In this document: one piece after another, positions 54,672 to 64,000 of the stretch
Layout of the letters: each line of letters starts with the position of its first letter
How positions within the stretch are numbered: the first letter of the stretch is position 1
Notes under the pieces: generated by a model
Told to the model about the DNA's origin: nothing
The model's input: the letters and a program-made list of their open reading frames with translations, nothing else
Databases searched by the model: none
Position numbers and translations under genes: made by a program
NCBI RefSeq assembly: GCF_043290135.1
Contig: NC_134702.1
Span: forward strand, 189,194,491-189,258,490
Length of the DNA: 64,000 nucleotides
From: Rhipicephalus microplus
Taxonomy: Eukaryota > Arthropoda > Arachnida > Ixodida > Ixodidae
Direction of reading: 5' to 3'

Positions 54672-54964
54672 ATTCATGGGACATGGAATGTGGACCATGA
54701 TTGTGATTAGCGGCTGTATAAGGGCCATAAAAATCCTCGCGGTAAGGCGGGTAAAAACATACAAGTAATAAAATGATGACCATGCCGTGAAATGTGTGTG
54801 TGGTGTGAATAGATGACAAAAGTTGGTGATAATAAAAGACGATGGTGGATATGTGTGGCTTTAGCACAAGTGCCTCACACGTTCATACCCTTGCGTCCAA
54901 GGGCCGTGAGGCACGTGCTTTCTTGTGTAATCACCGCAGCAAAAACCTCTCTGGAGAGGTCATG

Positions 54965-56253
54965 CTACAGGATGCCCGGGTATATGACATGAAAACTATG
55001 AATTTCTTTAAAAAACGCTAACAATGATTTGTGACTAAAAAGTGGTTCCCTACCGACGAACATTGCAGGGTGTAAAGGTATATGTTGTCGGTAGGGTAAT
55101 GGAAAGTGTTGTCTTCTAAGAGTGTCTAATTGTTTACATTGGATTAAAACGTGAAGAACTGTTAATGCCTCACCACATTTATCACACAATGGTGGATCAC
55201 CACCGGACAAAAGATGTGTGTGTGTCGTGTATGTATGTCCTATCCTGAGTCTCGTTAGTGTTACCTCTGTATGACGCGATTTCGATACGGGCAGCCAATG
55301 ACCAAGGTGTGGCTTAATAACGTGTAGTTTGTTTTGTGTGTGTGTATCCCACTTGCTCTGCCAGTAGTCCCTGAGGGTTCGTTTAAGAGACGGCTTAAGA
55401 TCAAGGGCCGGGATTGATATGGATGTAATGGCAGTGTTCTCATGGACGGATGCAGCGAGCTGATCCGCCCTCACGTTGCCTTGGATCTCACGGTGCCCTG
55501 GCACCCAGCACACTACAACATGTTGTTTGAGTGTGTAGAGTGTGCACAAAATGGAGTAAAGTGAGACAAGGACCGGGTTTTTTTTTAAGACTGTGCAGAG
55601 CCGTTACCACACTGAGGGAGTCTGTATAAATTACTGCTTTTTGTATTTGTAATTGTTTGATGTGTTTAGCTGCCACAAGTATCGCGTAAGCTTCCGCTGT
55701 GAAGATACTTGTGCATGGATGTAGAGGGCCAGCATCCGAAAAGGATGGGCCGATAGCAGCGTAGGACACAGAGGAGTTAGTCTTGGAGGCATCTGTGAAG
55801 AACTCAGGACGTGTGTATTTGTGTTGAAGTTCCAAAAAGTATGTTCGGATGTGGGCAAGAGGTGCATGTTTTGTAACTTCTAGGAAAGACACATCGCAGT
55901 CTATAGTCTGCCACTGCCACGGTGGCGGGTATGCTACAGGAGCCATTAAACTGTGTTCAAGTGACTCCAGTTTCCTCAGCTAGACTTTTCAGGCGAACTG
56001 AGAGGGGCTGCCTCATCGAAGGCCTGTTTTCAAACAGAGTTGAGCTCGACAAATCATTAATTGTAGAGTATGAGGGGTGCTCCTTGTCTGCTTTCACCTT
56101 AAGGAAATAAACAAAGGACATGTAAGTTCTTTGCAGATGAAGCGACCACTCATTTGACTCAACGTAAAGGCTTTCTACGGGGCTGGTGCGAAAAGCACCC
56201 GTAGAAAGGCGGATGCCCAAATGGTGCACGGGGTCCAGCATCTTCAAGGCACT
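54965..56253 (-). pseudogene. ORF2 C-terminal part of copy H, two frameshifts
   Basis: The end of RT/connection (LDPVHHLGIRLSTGAFRTSP), RNase H and the HHCC finger are present. A two-base loss near 55965 breaks LAEETGVS. A deletion in the A-rich run near 55578-55590 breaks the frame again after YTDSLSVVTALHSLKK, the same place where copy G is frameshifted. The last part (WVPGHREIQGNVRAD, CDKC, HVLIQC) is intact to the stop at 54965. It was never a functional gene because the endonuclease and RT core were not copied. Confidence 0.9.
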
Positions 56254-58318
56254 TCGTCGACATATGTACAATAGAACATATTGCGAGGGATGGACAAGTG
56301 CAAGGAATTCATCTTGATGAGAAAAAGTGTGCAGCTAAGTACACCACCCTGTGGCACGCCTGTTTCCTGGACGAATGTTTGGGAAAGAACCGTGCCCACT
56401 CGGACACGGAATGTCCGGTTTGACAGGTAACTTTCGATTATGTGAAACATTCTTCCGCGCACGCCAAGGTGGGACAGGTCTCTTAGAATTACGAAACGCC
56501 ATGTTGTATCATAAGCCTTTTCGATATCGAGGAATACAGAGAGAAAATATTGTTTATGGACGAAGGCGTCCCTGATCTGTGCCTCGATACGAACAAGGTG
56601 GTCTGTGGTGGATCTACTTTCTCGAAACCCGCACTGAAATGGATCGAGCAAATTGTTTGTTTCAAGAAAATGTACAAGTCTGCAGTTTATCATTTTTTCA
56701 AAGATTTTGCACAAGCAGCTTGTGAGTGCAATAGGCCTATAACTGGAAGGTAAGGAAGGGTCCTTGCCCTCTTTCAAAATGGGAAATATAATAGCCTCTT
56801 TCCAGGAGTTAGGGATAGTGCCAGAAAACCAGATAGCATTGTACAAACAAAGTAAGGTTTTTCGCGTTTCGATCGGTAGGTTTTTTAACATTTCGTGAAC
56901 GACACGGTCAAAACCTGGGGCAGAAGTACTGCAGGAGTTTAGAGACATTCGCAGCTCAGCTAGACTGAAAGCTTGATTATATGCCTCGTATCTAGTGCAT
57001 TTGTGTTGGAGTTTCTGCTTTTCTATTCTTGTTCTGTATTTTTGGAAAGTGTCAGTATAGTGGGATGAGCTGGACACCTGTTCGAAGTGTGCACCGAGGA
57101 AGTTTGCCTGATCTTCCAAGGTGTCACCCTGAGTGTTTACGAGTGGAAGAGTGTGTACTTGTTTTCCTGCTATCCTACCGACCATGTTCCACACTTTAGC
57201 TTCCTGTGTGTATGAATTGATCCCTGACAAAAACTTCTGCCAACTTTCTCTTCTTGCCTGCCGACGCGTTCGCCTGCCTTGAGACTTTATTTTCTTGAAG
57301 GTGTCAAGATTTTCGGCTGTCGGTGAGTTCCGAAGCAGCCTCCAAGCTCTGTTTTGCTGTTTGCGCGCGTTTCGGCATTCAGAGTTCCACCATGGCACAC
57401 GCCGTTTTCCAGGGTGTCCATTTGTTTGTGGGATGCATTTTGTTGCAGCATCAATCAAAAATGCTGTGAAGTAGTTGACAGCAACATCAATGTTCAAAGT
57501 ACTTATGTCATTCCAACCTAGACGAGCGATGGTATAAAAGTGTTCCCAGTCGGCTCTGTTTATGAGCCACTTGGGAACACGTGATGGACACTCAGTTACT
57601 GTATTTGTGCTCAAAACTATGGGGAAGTGGTCACTTCCGTACAGATTACTGATGACTTTCCACTGGAGTAGGGGCACAAGAGATGGGGATACTATGCTTA
57701 GGTCTATGGAGGAGTAGGTGTTATTGGCGAGATTATAATACGTTGATTCTTTTCGATTTAGAAGACACGCGCTTGAGGAGAGAAGGAACTCTTCAATCAG
57801 TCGACCTCGCGCGTCATACCGAGAGTCACCCCATAGCCTGCTATGCGCATTAAAGTCTCCAAGGAGAACATAGGGCTCCGGAAGTTCATCAATTAAAGAG
57901 TGTAATTCACGTTTTTGCAGCTGATAGCTAGGAGGAATGTAGATAGTGCAGATTGTGATCAGTTTATCAAAAAGAACTGCTCGAACAGCCACTGCCTCAA
58001 GGGATGTTTGGAGTTGTAAGTGTGTGCATGCAATTCCTTGATTCACAATGATGGCAACACCTCCGGATGATGTCATAGCATCAACACGGTCCTTTCGGAA
58101 TATAACGTATTTACGGAGAAAATTTGTGTGCTTTGAATTAAGGTGTGTTTCTTGTACACACAGCACTTTTGGTGAGTATTCGTGTAAGAGTTCTTGGATG
58201 TCGTCAAGGTTTCTGAAAAGGCCCCTGACGTTCCATTGTATAATTTGAGTGTTTATGGTGAATGTAAAATAGTGCTGTGTGTACGAAAAGCGAGTGGCTG
58301 TTTAGACAGAGTTTGACT

Positions 58319-59503
58319 TCACTTAACAGGGCCGTCACCAGGCCCTGTTATCGGTTTTTTTGTTTTCTTGGCGCGCTCCAAGGAGCCACGCCGCTCTTTC
58401 GGCACCAAGGGTGCCGACGTATCCATTGCCTCCTCGGAGGCACTGGATGCCCGCACGTGCGGGCTGCTAGATCGAATTTCGGGCCTCACCTGGGGAGGTG
58501 AGGCCTTGAGACTGGAGGACTCTGGAGTCTCCGGTCTCTGTTTGGGAGTAGGCGGTGTAGCCTGGGCTACAGCCGCCTTGGGGGCAGGTGCCACAACCAC
58601 CGGCTCGGTATGCGCGGGCCGAGGGAGTGGCGAGGGCTGGTGCGGCGGTGCCCCCTGACGCGCCGCATCAGCGTATGTAGCTCCATAGAATGGAGCGACT
58701 CTTCGCCGTGCTTCCTTAAATGTAATGTTTTCCTTCACCTTCAACGTAATTATTTCTTTTTCTTTTTTCCAGTATGTGCAGGAGCGTGAATATGCGGCAT
58801 GGTTTCCTTCGCAGTTTACACAGTGTGGTGGTTGTTTGCAGTTCTCAGACACGTGGCCTAGAACTCCACATTGTGCACAAGTCTGGCGACCACGACACGT
58901 TTTGGAGCCATGGCCATATTTCTGGCATTGGAAGCAACGGCGGGGGTTGGGAATATATGGTCTCACGGATGTCTTTGTGTACCCAGTCTGAATAGTTTCC
59001 GGCAAATCGCTCGAAGCAAAGTTCAGTACTAAGTGTTTGGTTGGGATTTCCTTTTGATCTCTTCTGATCCTAATACGCTGTACGTTTGTCACGTTCTGGC
59101 TCTTCCATCCTCCCAGAAGTTCAGCTTCCGTCAGCTCAAGCAAATCTACGTCTGATACGACCCCGCGAGATGAGTTCATGGACCTGTGTGGCGTAATACT
59201 GATGGGTGTGTCTCCAAACGTTGTGAGGGTGTTCAGTTTATCGAATTGGTTTTGTTCACGTGTTTCAAGGAGTAGATCTCCACTGGCCATTTTGGTAACC
59301 TTGTACCCGGCACCGAGAGTTTCGGTTAAGGACCTAGCCACTACGAAGGGGGATACTGTTCTGGCTTGCTTGTTAGTTTTTTCACAGTGTATAACATGGA
59401 ATCGAGGAAAGGTTTGTCTTGGCCGAATGAAAAAGTTGATATCTTCGGTGCGTACCCGCTTTGAGGAGGCACGATCACTTAGTAAAGGGAATGCTTTGTG
59501 CAT
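58319..59503 (-). CDS. ORF1 (Gag-like zinc-knuckle protein) of copy G, intact
   Basis: A 394-aa protein from Met 59503 (MHKAFPLLSDRASSKRVRTED) to 58319. Domains: N-terminal region (FPRFHVIHCE, SPFVVARSLTETLGAGYKVTKM, PHRSMNSSRGV); fingers CFQCQKYGHGSKTC, CAQCGVLGHVSENC and CVNCEGNHAAYSRSC; a Pro/Ala-rich linker almost identical to that of composite F; and the basic tail PKERRGSLERAKKTKKPITG ending GPVK. The frame is also open through the whole leader up to 59932, giving a possible 537-codon frame. This is not seen in D or F, so I keep the family start. ORF2 follows 63 nt later. Confidence 0.88.
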   Translation of the reverse strand: MHKAFPLLSDRASSKRVRTEDINFFIRPRQTFPRFHVIHCEKTNKQARTVSPFVVARSLTETLGAGYKVTKMASGDLLLETREQNQFDKLNTLTTFGDTPISITPHRSMNSSRGVVSDVDLLELTEAELLGGWKSQNVTNVQRIRIRRDQKEIPTKHLVLNFASSDLPETIQTGYTKTSVRPYIPNPRRCFQCQKYGHGSKTCRGRQTCAQCGVLGHVSENCKQPPHCVNCEGNHAAYSRSCTYWKKEKEIITLKVKENITFKEARRRVAPFYGATYADAARQGAPPHQPSPLPRPAHTEPVVVAPAPKAAVAQATPPTPKQRPETPESSSLKASPPQVRPEIRSSSPHVRASSASEEAMDTSAPLVPKERRGSLERAKKTKKPITGPGDGPVK

Positions 59504-60049
59504 GCTAATTGTATGTTGTTCAGTAGCGTTGGCGGCCACCCACCACGGAGCCCAACGAGGGGACGCTGCAGGTTTACAGATGCTGAAACCTGCAGACGCC
59601 AGCCGTACAACGCCACTATAACCCAATGCGCCTAGACCAAGGTAGGCTATTTGCACAGGGTTAACCCTAGCCGCCAGGAAGTTTGGAAGTAAACGGAAGA
59701 GAGTAGAAGACAGGACAGATAAACAGTAAGAGATAAAGACGAAGATGTAGGGAGAGAGAGATAGGAAAAGGCGACTGCCGATTTCCCCTGGGCGGGTCAG
59801 CCCAGGGGTGCCGTCTACGTGAAGCCGGGGCCAAAGGGGTGTGTTGCCTCTGCCGGGGGGCCTTAAAGGTCCAATCACCCAGCGTCGGCTCAACCCCCAG
59901 GATCCCCTTTTCCCCGGACACGGCAAAGCCACGCACGGCTAGGCGTGGGAGGGAGTAGAAACTCCCCCGTTAGCTCGGGTCCGTGGTGTCGCTACACACC
60001 AAACGCCTACGTGCGCAGGCGCCCCTGCGGGGGCCAAACATGTCATTGA

Positions 60050-60189
60050 ACTGCACCATGTTCATAACAGCGGCACGGGCAGGTGCGTCGACACAGCAGC
60101 AGATTGCATGAACTGTAGACTTGATGACTGAGGATGCCGTCCTCCAGACTAGGTGGCCAAAGTTGTTCACTTCTTCCACGAACTTCCAC
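60050..60189. other. Flank between copy G and the CR1-like element
   Basis: Short non-repetitive sequence that was contiguous with 52406-52537 before copy G inserted. Nothing recognised. Confidence 0.4.
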
Positions 60190-60418
60190 AGTGGGCATGG
60201 CGAAATGCACCAAGCAGCAATGCTTACCAAGCTCTGTCACTTCGTTATGAAGGCAGTCCTTCTCGGAGGCTTGTTCTTCGAGCCCGCCAGCTATCAAGAG
60301 CCCGTCTTTTCCCCGGAAATCAACTTATCTCAGCGAGCCACACCATTCATCACAACTGGACCAGTGCACGTATGCTTCAACTTCCCTGCCGTCACCAACG
60401 ACATGGCGCTACGCTCCG

Positions 60419-60474
60419 TGACGTCATAATCGTTGGCACCTATAAACTCCGGCCCTCAACGGTTCAACTTCAGT
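60419..60474 (+). promoter_or_regulatory. Core promoter in monomer 1
   Basis: TGACGTCA (60419-60426, perfect CRE palindrome), TATAAA (60441-60446) and the arthropod-type initiator TCAGT (60470-60474). The initiator A at 60472 is 31 bp after the first T of the TATA box, the standard spacing. Confidence 0.75.
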
Positions 60475-60700
60475 GGGCATGGCGAAATGCACCAAGCAGC
60501 AATGCTTACCAAGCTCTGTCACTTCGTTATGCAGGCAGTCTTTCTCGGAGGCTTGTTCTTCGAGCCCGCCAGCTATCAAGAGCCTGTCTTTTCCCCGGAA
60601 ATCAACTTATCTCAGCGAGCCCCACCATTCATCACAACTGCACCAGTACACGTGTGGTTCAACTTCCCTGCCGTCACCAACGACATGGCGCTACGCTCTG

Positions 60701-60756
60701 TGACGTCATCATCGTTGGCACCTATAAACTCCGGCCCTCAACGGTTCAACTTCAGT
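60701..60756 (+). promoter_or_regulatory. Core promoter in monomer 2
   Basis: Same arrangement: TGACGTCA (60701-60708), TATAAA (60723-60728), TCAGT (60752-60756), initiator A at 60754, again 31 bp from the TATA box. Confidence 0.75.
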
Positions 60757-60905
60757 GGGCATGGCGAAATGCACCAAGCAGCAATGCTTACCAAGCTCTG
60801 TCACTTCGTTATGCAGGTTGGTTGTACGCATTCTTCTGTTTGTTCAAGCAACAGGTTCTTGGTTGTTGTGCCATGCCCACGCACCTGCCTCGGTATTTTA
60901 TATGA

Positions 60906-61679
60906 CTGTTTTTTGTGTGCAAACTTATGCTCTGTGGCGATATTGCGTCAAACCCTGGACCCGATATTCAAAAAATACTAGATAAGGTTTTGGAAGGGCA
61001 GAAAGAAATTCTGAAGAGTATCTCTGATATAAAATCGGAACAAAACGCCCAACGGGAAACATTCACAGCTGTCCTTCAAAAAGTTTCTAATCTGGAAACG
61101 CTTCTTAACACCATGAACAAATCTACTTGCAAGATCGATAACTTTGATACAAGTTTAAATGAACAAAAACATCGGTAGCAGATCAGTCGGAGAAGATAGT
61201 CGATATTCAAGACCGTAGTCGGCGATCAAACCTAGTAGTGTTTGCTTCACTGAAAAACCCAACGAAACTGAGGCCGTCTTAAGAAAAGAAGTAGTGGATG
61301 AACTGTTTTGTAAAAAACTTAATGTATCCTGCAACTCGATTGGTCGTATACATAGACTTGGTAGACAAGCTGAAAATCGTCCCGTAATCATGTATCTTCA
61401 GGACTTCACGGAAAAACAAGAAATATTAAAAAACGCAAAAAACTCAAAGGAACTGAAATCTACATTCAAAACGATTACTCCCGTTGCACACTGCGTCGAC
61501 GTAAACTACTGTGGGAAAGTGGAAAAATTGACAAAGCAAATGGGAAAAAGCCATATCTTGTACACGATAAGTTACGGATCGATGACGACATTTTTATGTG
61601 GGACGATAGCAAGAACATGCGCGTGAAGGTTCTAACCGTTCCAAAGCCGACACCAGTTTCAAGCACAGTTAGTGCATGA
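60906..61679 (+). pseudogene. ORF1 of the CR1-like element with 2A-like motif, frameshifted
   Basis: RNA-binding accessory protein. The frame opens after a stop at 60903 with hydrophobic residues LFFVCKLMLC (ATG at 60927), then GDIASNPGP (60936-60962). This matches the 2A ribosome-skipping signature D-x-E-x-NPG-P except for Ala in place of Glu. A coiled coil follows (60970-61170; ILDKVLEGQKEILKSI, NLETLLNTMNK). A stop or frameshift occurs at 61177. In other frames the C-terminal domain reads DIQDRSRRSNLVVF, then IGRIHRLGRQ and RPVIMYL. After another indel near 61445 it reads RRRKLLWESGKI and FMWDD, resembling the RRM/C-terminal part of L1-type ORF1 proteins. It ends at 61679. Confidence 0.75.
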
Positions 61680-61682
61680 CAA

Positions 61683-64000
61683 GCCCTTCGCCGATGTAAT
61701 CAAAATTTGCGCCTCCTTAATATAAATGCTCAAAGCATTGTTAACAAAACTGTAGAACTCGAAAGTATCTTGTTAACCTACGCACCCCATATCACCGTTC
61801 TTACGGAAACTTGATTAAACGATTATCATTCTGATGAAGATATAGTACCGGAAAACTACAAAATAATTAGACAAGATAGACCGAATAGAGGTGCTGGTGT
61901 CGCTGTTGTCTTGAATACTCACACAACCACTATTCTTTTAGATCAAATAGAAGATCATGAAAGCTTATGCCTACAGTTAAACGTCTTTGGAAATACAATT
62001 ATCTTAATTGCCGTTTATCATCTCCCGTCTTCAGAAGTAGAATTTTTAACCAAGCTTTATGATTACTCACTCAAGCATTCAAAAAACCACTTGATTATTG
62101 CCGGTGATTTTAATCTCCCGAACATCAACTGGGCAAAGTTACGCTCTCCATGTTTTAGCGATCAAGTTGTTTTTGATATTATGTTGGCGCGTGATCTAGA
62201 TCAAGCAGTAGGCACTCCAACGCGCGTTCAGGAAAATACGGCATCCATTCTTGATCTCGTTTTTCATAGTAAAAGTTTCTCCAATGTATATGCATCTGTA
62301 GAAGACGGTCTGTCCGACCATAAGCTTGTCCTTTTCTCATGTTCTGTAGTAGATCTATCTGACCAGGTGCCCGTACAGCGGAAAATGTTTAAAGACTTTA
62401 GTAGGGCTAATGATGAATCTGTTCTCCACTATCTTGCTTTGTCTTTCGACGATTTTTCATGCAATGATGCTAATTATCTGTGGAAAAAGTTCCGGTCGCT
62501 GTGCGAGTTTTGCCTCAAAAACTTCATTCCAAACAAAGCTAAAAAGTCAAACCACAGAAACCCTTGGATAACCAAAGAAATTATTCATTTAACGCGCAAG
62601 GTTAAGAAAACGAAAAGGCAGCAACCGAAAGGCCCGCTGCTTCAAAAGTTAAAAGATACACTTGCTAATAATATATGCGTAGCTAAACTTAATTACTTCT
62701 CGGTGACCCTGCCACAGTTCCTAAAAAGTGATCCGGCAAAATTCTGGCGCAAAGTTCAGCATAAGAAACAAAAATCAGTCGAATGTATAAAGCTCGGAGA
62801 CGAGATTATTCGAGATTCTAAGCAAATCGCGATTGAATTTAACCGCTATTTCCACTCAGTGTTTTCTGACCCGTCCGTGTGTGCCAATTAAAATGATAAC
62901 TGTATAAGGTTGATCCCGATTTCATAACATTTGAAGGCATATTTGCCATGCTTCTTAATATCAAATCTAAAACATAATGTGGCCCAGACAACACCCCTAA
63001 TGTATTTCTTCGTCGCTACGCCGAGTCACTCGCACGTTTCCTGGTTGAAATGTTTCGCTCGTCCTTGTCGCAAGGCATTGTCCCGAAAGACTGGCTCATC
63101 GCCCGGGTGGTCCCAGTGTTTAAAAAAGGAGATAATGCAACTATAGGCCCATATCACTAACTGTGTCATGTTGTAAACTCATGGAGCACATTATTTCGAA
63201 CTACATTTTGAACTTCTCAGATGAGGGTAATATTCTGTCACCATTTCAGCATGGGTTTCGTAAGGGCCTTTCTACTACTACTCAGCTTATTACTTCTATT
63301 CATTCGTTCTGTGCTGTAATTGACAAATCAGGCCAAACCGACGTAGTTTTCATAGATTTCAGTAAAGCCTTCGACAGAATTTCCCATTCAAAGTTAATTT
63401 TCAAGCCTAATTTACTGGGTCTTCCATCTACAATCGTAAACTGGATAAAATCTTACCTGCATTCCCGCGTTCAACTTGTATATATAAATGACTCTCATTC
63501 AGACTTCCTTCCTGTTAACTCCGGCGTCCCCCAGGGAAGTGTTCTGGGACCATTACTTTTCCTGATTTATATTAACGATGTAGTATCATGTGTTAAAGAA
63601 GGCGTTGAAATACGATTATTTGCAGATGACTGTTTGTTATCCAGCAAAATTAATTCTTCTAATGATCAGCGACTTCTAAACGATAGCCCTGACGCAATAA
63701 ATATTTGGTGCGACCTTTGGGACATGAAACTAAATACTGAGAAAACCGTATTTATGCGTATTACTAACAAAAAGCAACCATATCAACATCAGTACACAAT
63801 CAATGGTCTTCCTATCTCGCGAACTGATAGCTTTAAATATCTTGGCGTTACAATTACTAGTAATCTAACATGGTCCTCCCACATTCTTAAAGTATGCGCC
63901 TCAGCACGACGAAAACTAGGTTTACTAAGACATAAACTGAAAAATTCGCCTGCGAACATAAAGCTTCTTGCGTATAACACAATAGTACGACCATGCCTTG
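61683..64000 (+). pseudogene. ORF2 of the CR1-like element: endonuclease and RT, broken, partial
   Basis: Endonuclease part in one frame to the stop at 62891: LLNINAQSIVNK, ITVLTET (then TGA at 61812-61814 where Trp is expected), RGAGVAVVL, IAVYHLPSS, AGDFNLPNINW near 62101 and LSDHKLV near 62310. A linker has RNPWITKEI and FWRKVQ. Frames shift several times between 62900 and 63180 (GPDNTPN, WLIARVVPVFKKGD). From ATG 63181 one frame is open to the window end: GFRKGLSTTTQL, FIDFSKAFDRI, SGVPQGSVLGPLLFLIYIND, the catalytic FADD at 63619-63630, and FKYLGVTI. The C-terminus lies outside. Confidence 0.85.

Larger units (their letters stand above)
54617..56253 (-). mobile_element. 5'-truncated I-like copy H, nested in copy G
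   Basis: The 14-bp duplication TCGTCGACATATGT (54603-54616 and 56254-56267) is made of the codons for the YVDD motif of copy G. Copy H starts on its 5' side in the middle of ORF2 (SALKMLDPVHHLG) and runs to the 3' end with stem-loop (54637-54671) and a GATGATAT-type tail. Truncation is typical of incomplete reverse transcription. It is younger than copy G. Confidence 0.95.
52884..58255 (-). pseudogene. ORF2 of copy G, start codon lost, split by copy H, one frameshift
   Basis: The frame is open from the expected start, but the Met codon is ATA (58253-58255; ATG in composite F). It continues through the endonuclease (CVQETH at 58166, GDFNAH, GSDHFP) and RT (SAPGFD, RPIALTS, GFRESRSTTDHL, FLDIEKAYDT, GVPQGGVLS) to YVD at about 56260. 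There copy H is inserted exactly in the YVDD codons. The remainder resumes at 54616 (LGFKSCNMAMCERQVQLGLNK) and runs through RNase H (FTDSSK, FTAEAYA, YTDSLS). A frameshift in the A-rich run near 53497-53510 is followed by WVPGHREIQGNVMAD, the HHCC finger and the stop at 52884. Confidence 0.92.
52538..60032 (-). mobile_element. I-like non-LTR retrotransposon, copy G, carrying nested copy H
   Basis: The 17-bp duplication GCCAAACATGTCATTGA (52521-52537 and 60033-60049) marks a full-length insertion. Without the nested 54617-56253 piece it is about 5.8 kb. Order on the minus strand: 5' terminus (60032), leader, intact ORF1 (59503-58319), ORF2 (58255-52884, interrupted), 3' UTR with stem-loop (52555-52589) and a TGATG-type tail. 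It is very similar to the complete unit inside composite F. Confidence 0.95.
60190..60817 (+). repeat. Tandem 5' promoter monomers, 282 bp, 2.2 units
   Basis: Units start at 60190, 60472 and 60754 (period exactly 282). The third is cut after about 64 bp at CGTTATGCAGG, where the unique leader begins. Units 1 and 2 differ at roughly 15 positions. Each full unit ends with a core promoter (CRE-like palindrome, TATA box, initiator). Because 282 is a multiple of three, long frames run through the array; I regard these as side effects. Confidence 0.93.
60190..64000 (+). mobile_element. CR1-like non-LTR retrotransposon, runs off the right edge
   Basis: Order: tandem 282-bp 5' monomers (60190-60817), a short leader, ORF1 with a 2A-like motif, a coiled coil and an L1-ORF1-like C-terminal domain, then ORF2 with endonuclease and RT. 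RNase H is not seen before the window ends. Motifs such as LSDHKLV, RKGLSTTTQL, DFSKAFDRI, SGVPQGSVLGPLLF and FADD fit the CR1/jockey group. Several frameshifts and a nonsense codon inactivate this copy. The 3' end lies outside. Confidence 0.88.

Noticed and set aside
58319..59932. 537-codon frame joining leader and ORF1 in copy G
   Set aside because: The leader part is not open in the ORF1 frame in D or F, so I keep the conserved start at 59503.
60153..60981. Long open frames through the promoter monomers
   Set aside because: They arise because 282 is divisible by three; two frames are open at once and the peptides match nothing I recognise.

Overview
This is a repeat-dense eukaryotic window, almost certainly from an ixodid (hard) tick. 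That is an inference from content. There are no operons or ribosome binding sites. A 4658-4897 repeat has the layout I recall for tick tRNA-derived SINEs (Ruka type), and the rest is dominated by non-LTR retrotransposons of the I, RTE and CR1 types plus Ty3/gypsy-like elements. I could not identify a host protein-coding gene with confidence.

Layout. 1-2533: 5' half of an I-like retrotransposon (copy A, minus strand), cut by the window edge. 2690-3840: badly decayed L1-type ORF2 relic. 4.6-8.1 kb: two SINEs and a SINE fragment, a degenerate 34-bp tandem array, a 235-bp tandem duplication with a Cys-rich exon-like segment, and a 48-bp-arm hairpin. 8243-11791: an I-element 5' fragment (copy B) fused to a dead RTE element. 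13438-19212: full-length I-like copy C. 20195-20679: a MITE with perfect 18-bp TIRs. 21.8-22.5 kb: a foldback repeat. 22.8-29.6 kb: gag of a Ty3/gypsy-like element split by a second LTR retrotransposon (23985-29012) that has lost its pol genes. 29571-36339: I-like copy E2 abutting a fragment of copy E. 37074-43885: I-like composite F. 44.4-45.8 kb: a TNP2-like transposase exon and one arm of an inverted repeat. 45851-52054: I-like copy D with both ORFs intact. 52538-60032: I-like copy G with a 5'-truncated copy H inserted in its RT active-site codons. 60190-64000: a CR1-like element with tandem promoter monomers and a 2A-like peptide motif, running off the right edge.

The I-like family has a common plan: a ~360-nt conserved 5' leader ending in a GC-rich palindromic terminus; ORF1 (RNA-binding Gag-like protein with three zinc knuckles and a basic C-terminus); a ~65-120 nt gap; ORF2 (AP endonuclease, reverse transcriptase, RNase H, C-terminal HHCC finger; about 1,237 aa); a short 3' UTR with a conserved stem-loop; and a short repeat tail. 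Target-site duplications (12-18 bp) delimit C, D, F, G and H, which allows the pre-insertion locus to be reconstructed.

The most notable signals are the CR1-like tandem promoter array, whose 5' boundary coincides with its own predicted transcription start; the apparently autonomous copy D; and three composites (F, E2/E, B/RTE) that suggest template switching or recombination during retrotransposition.
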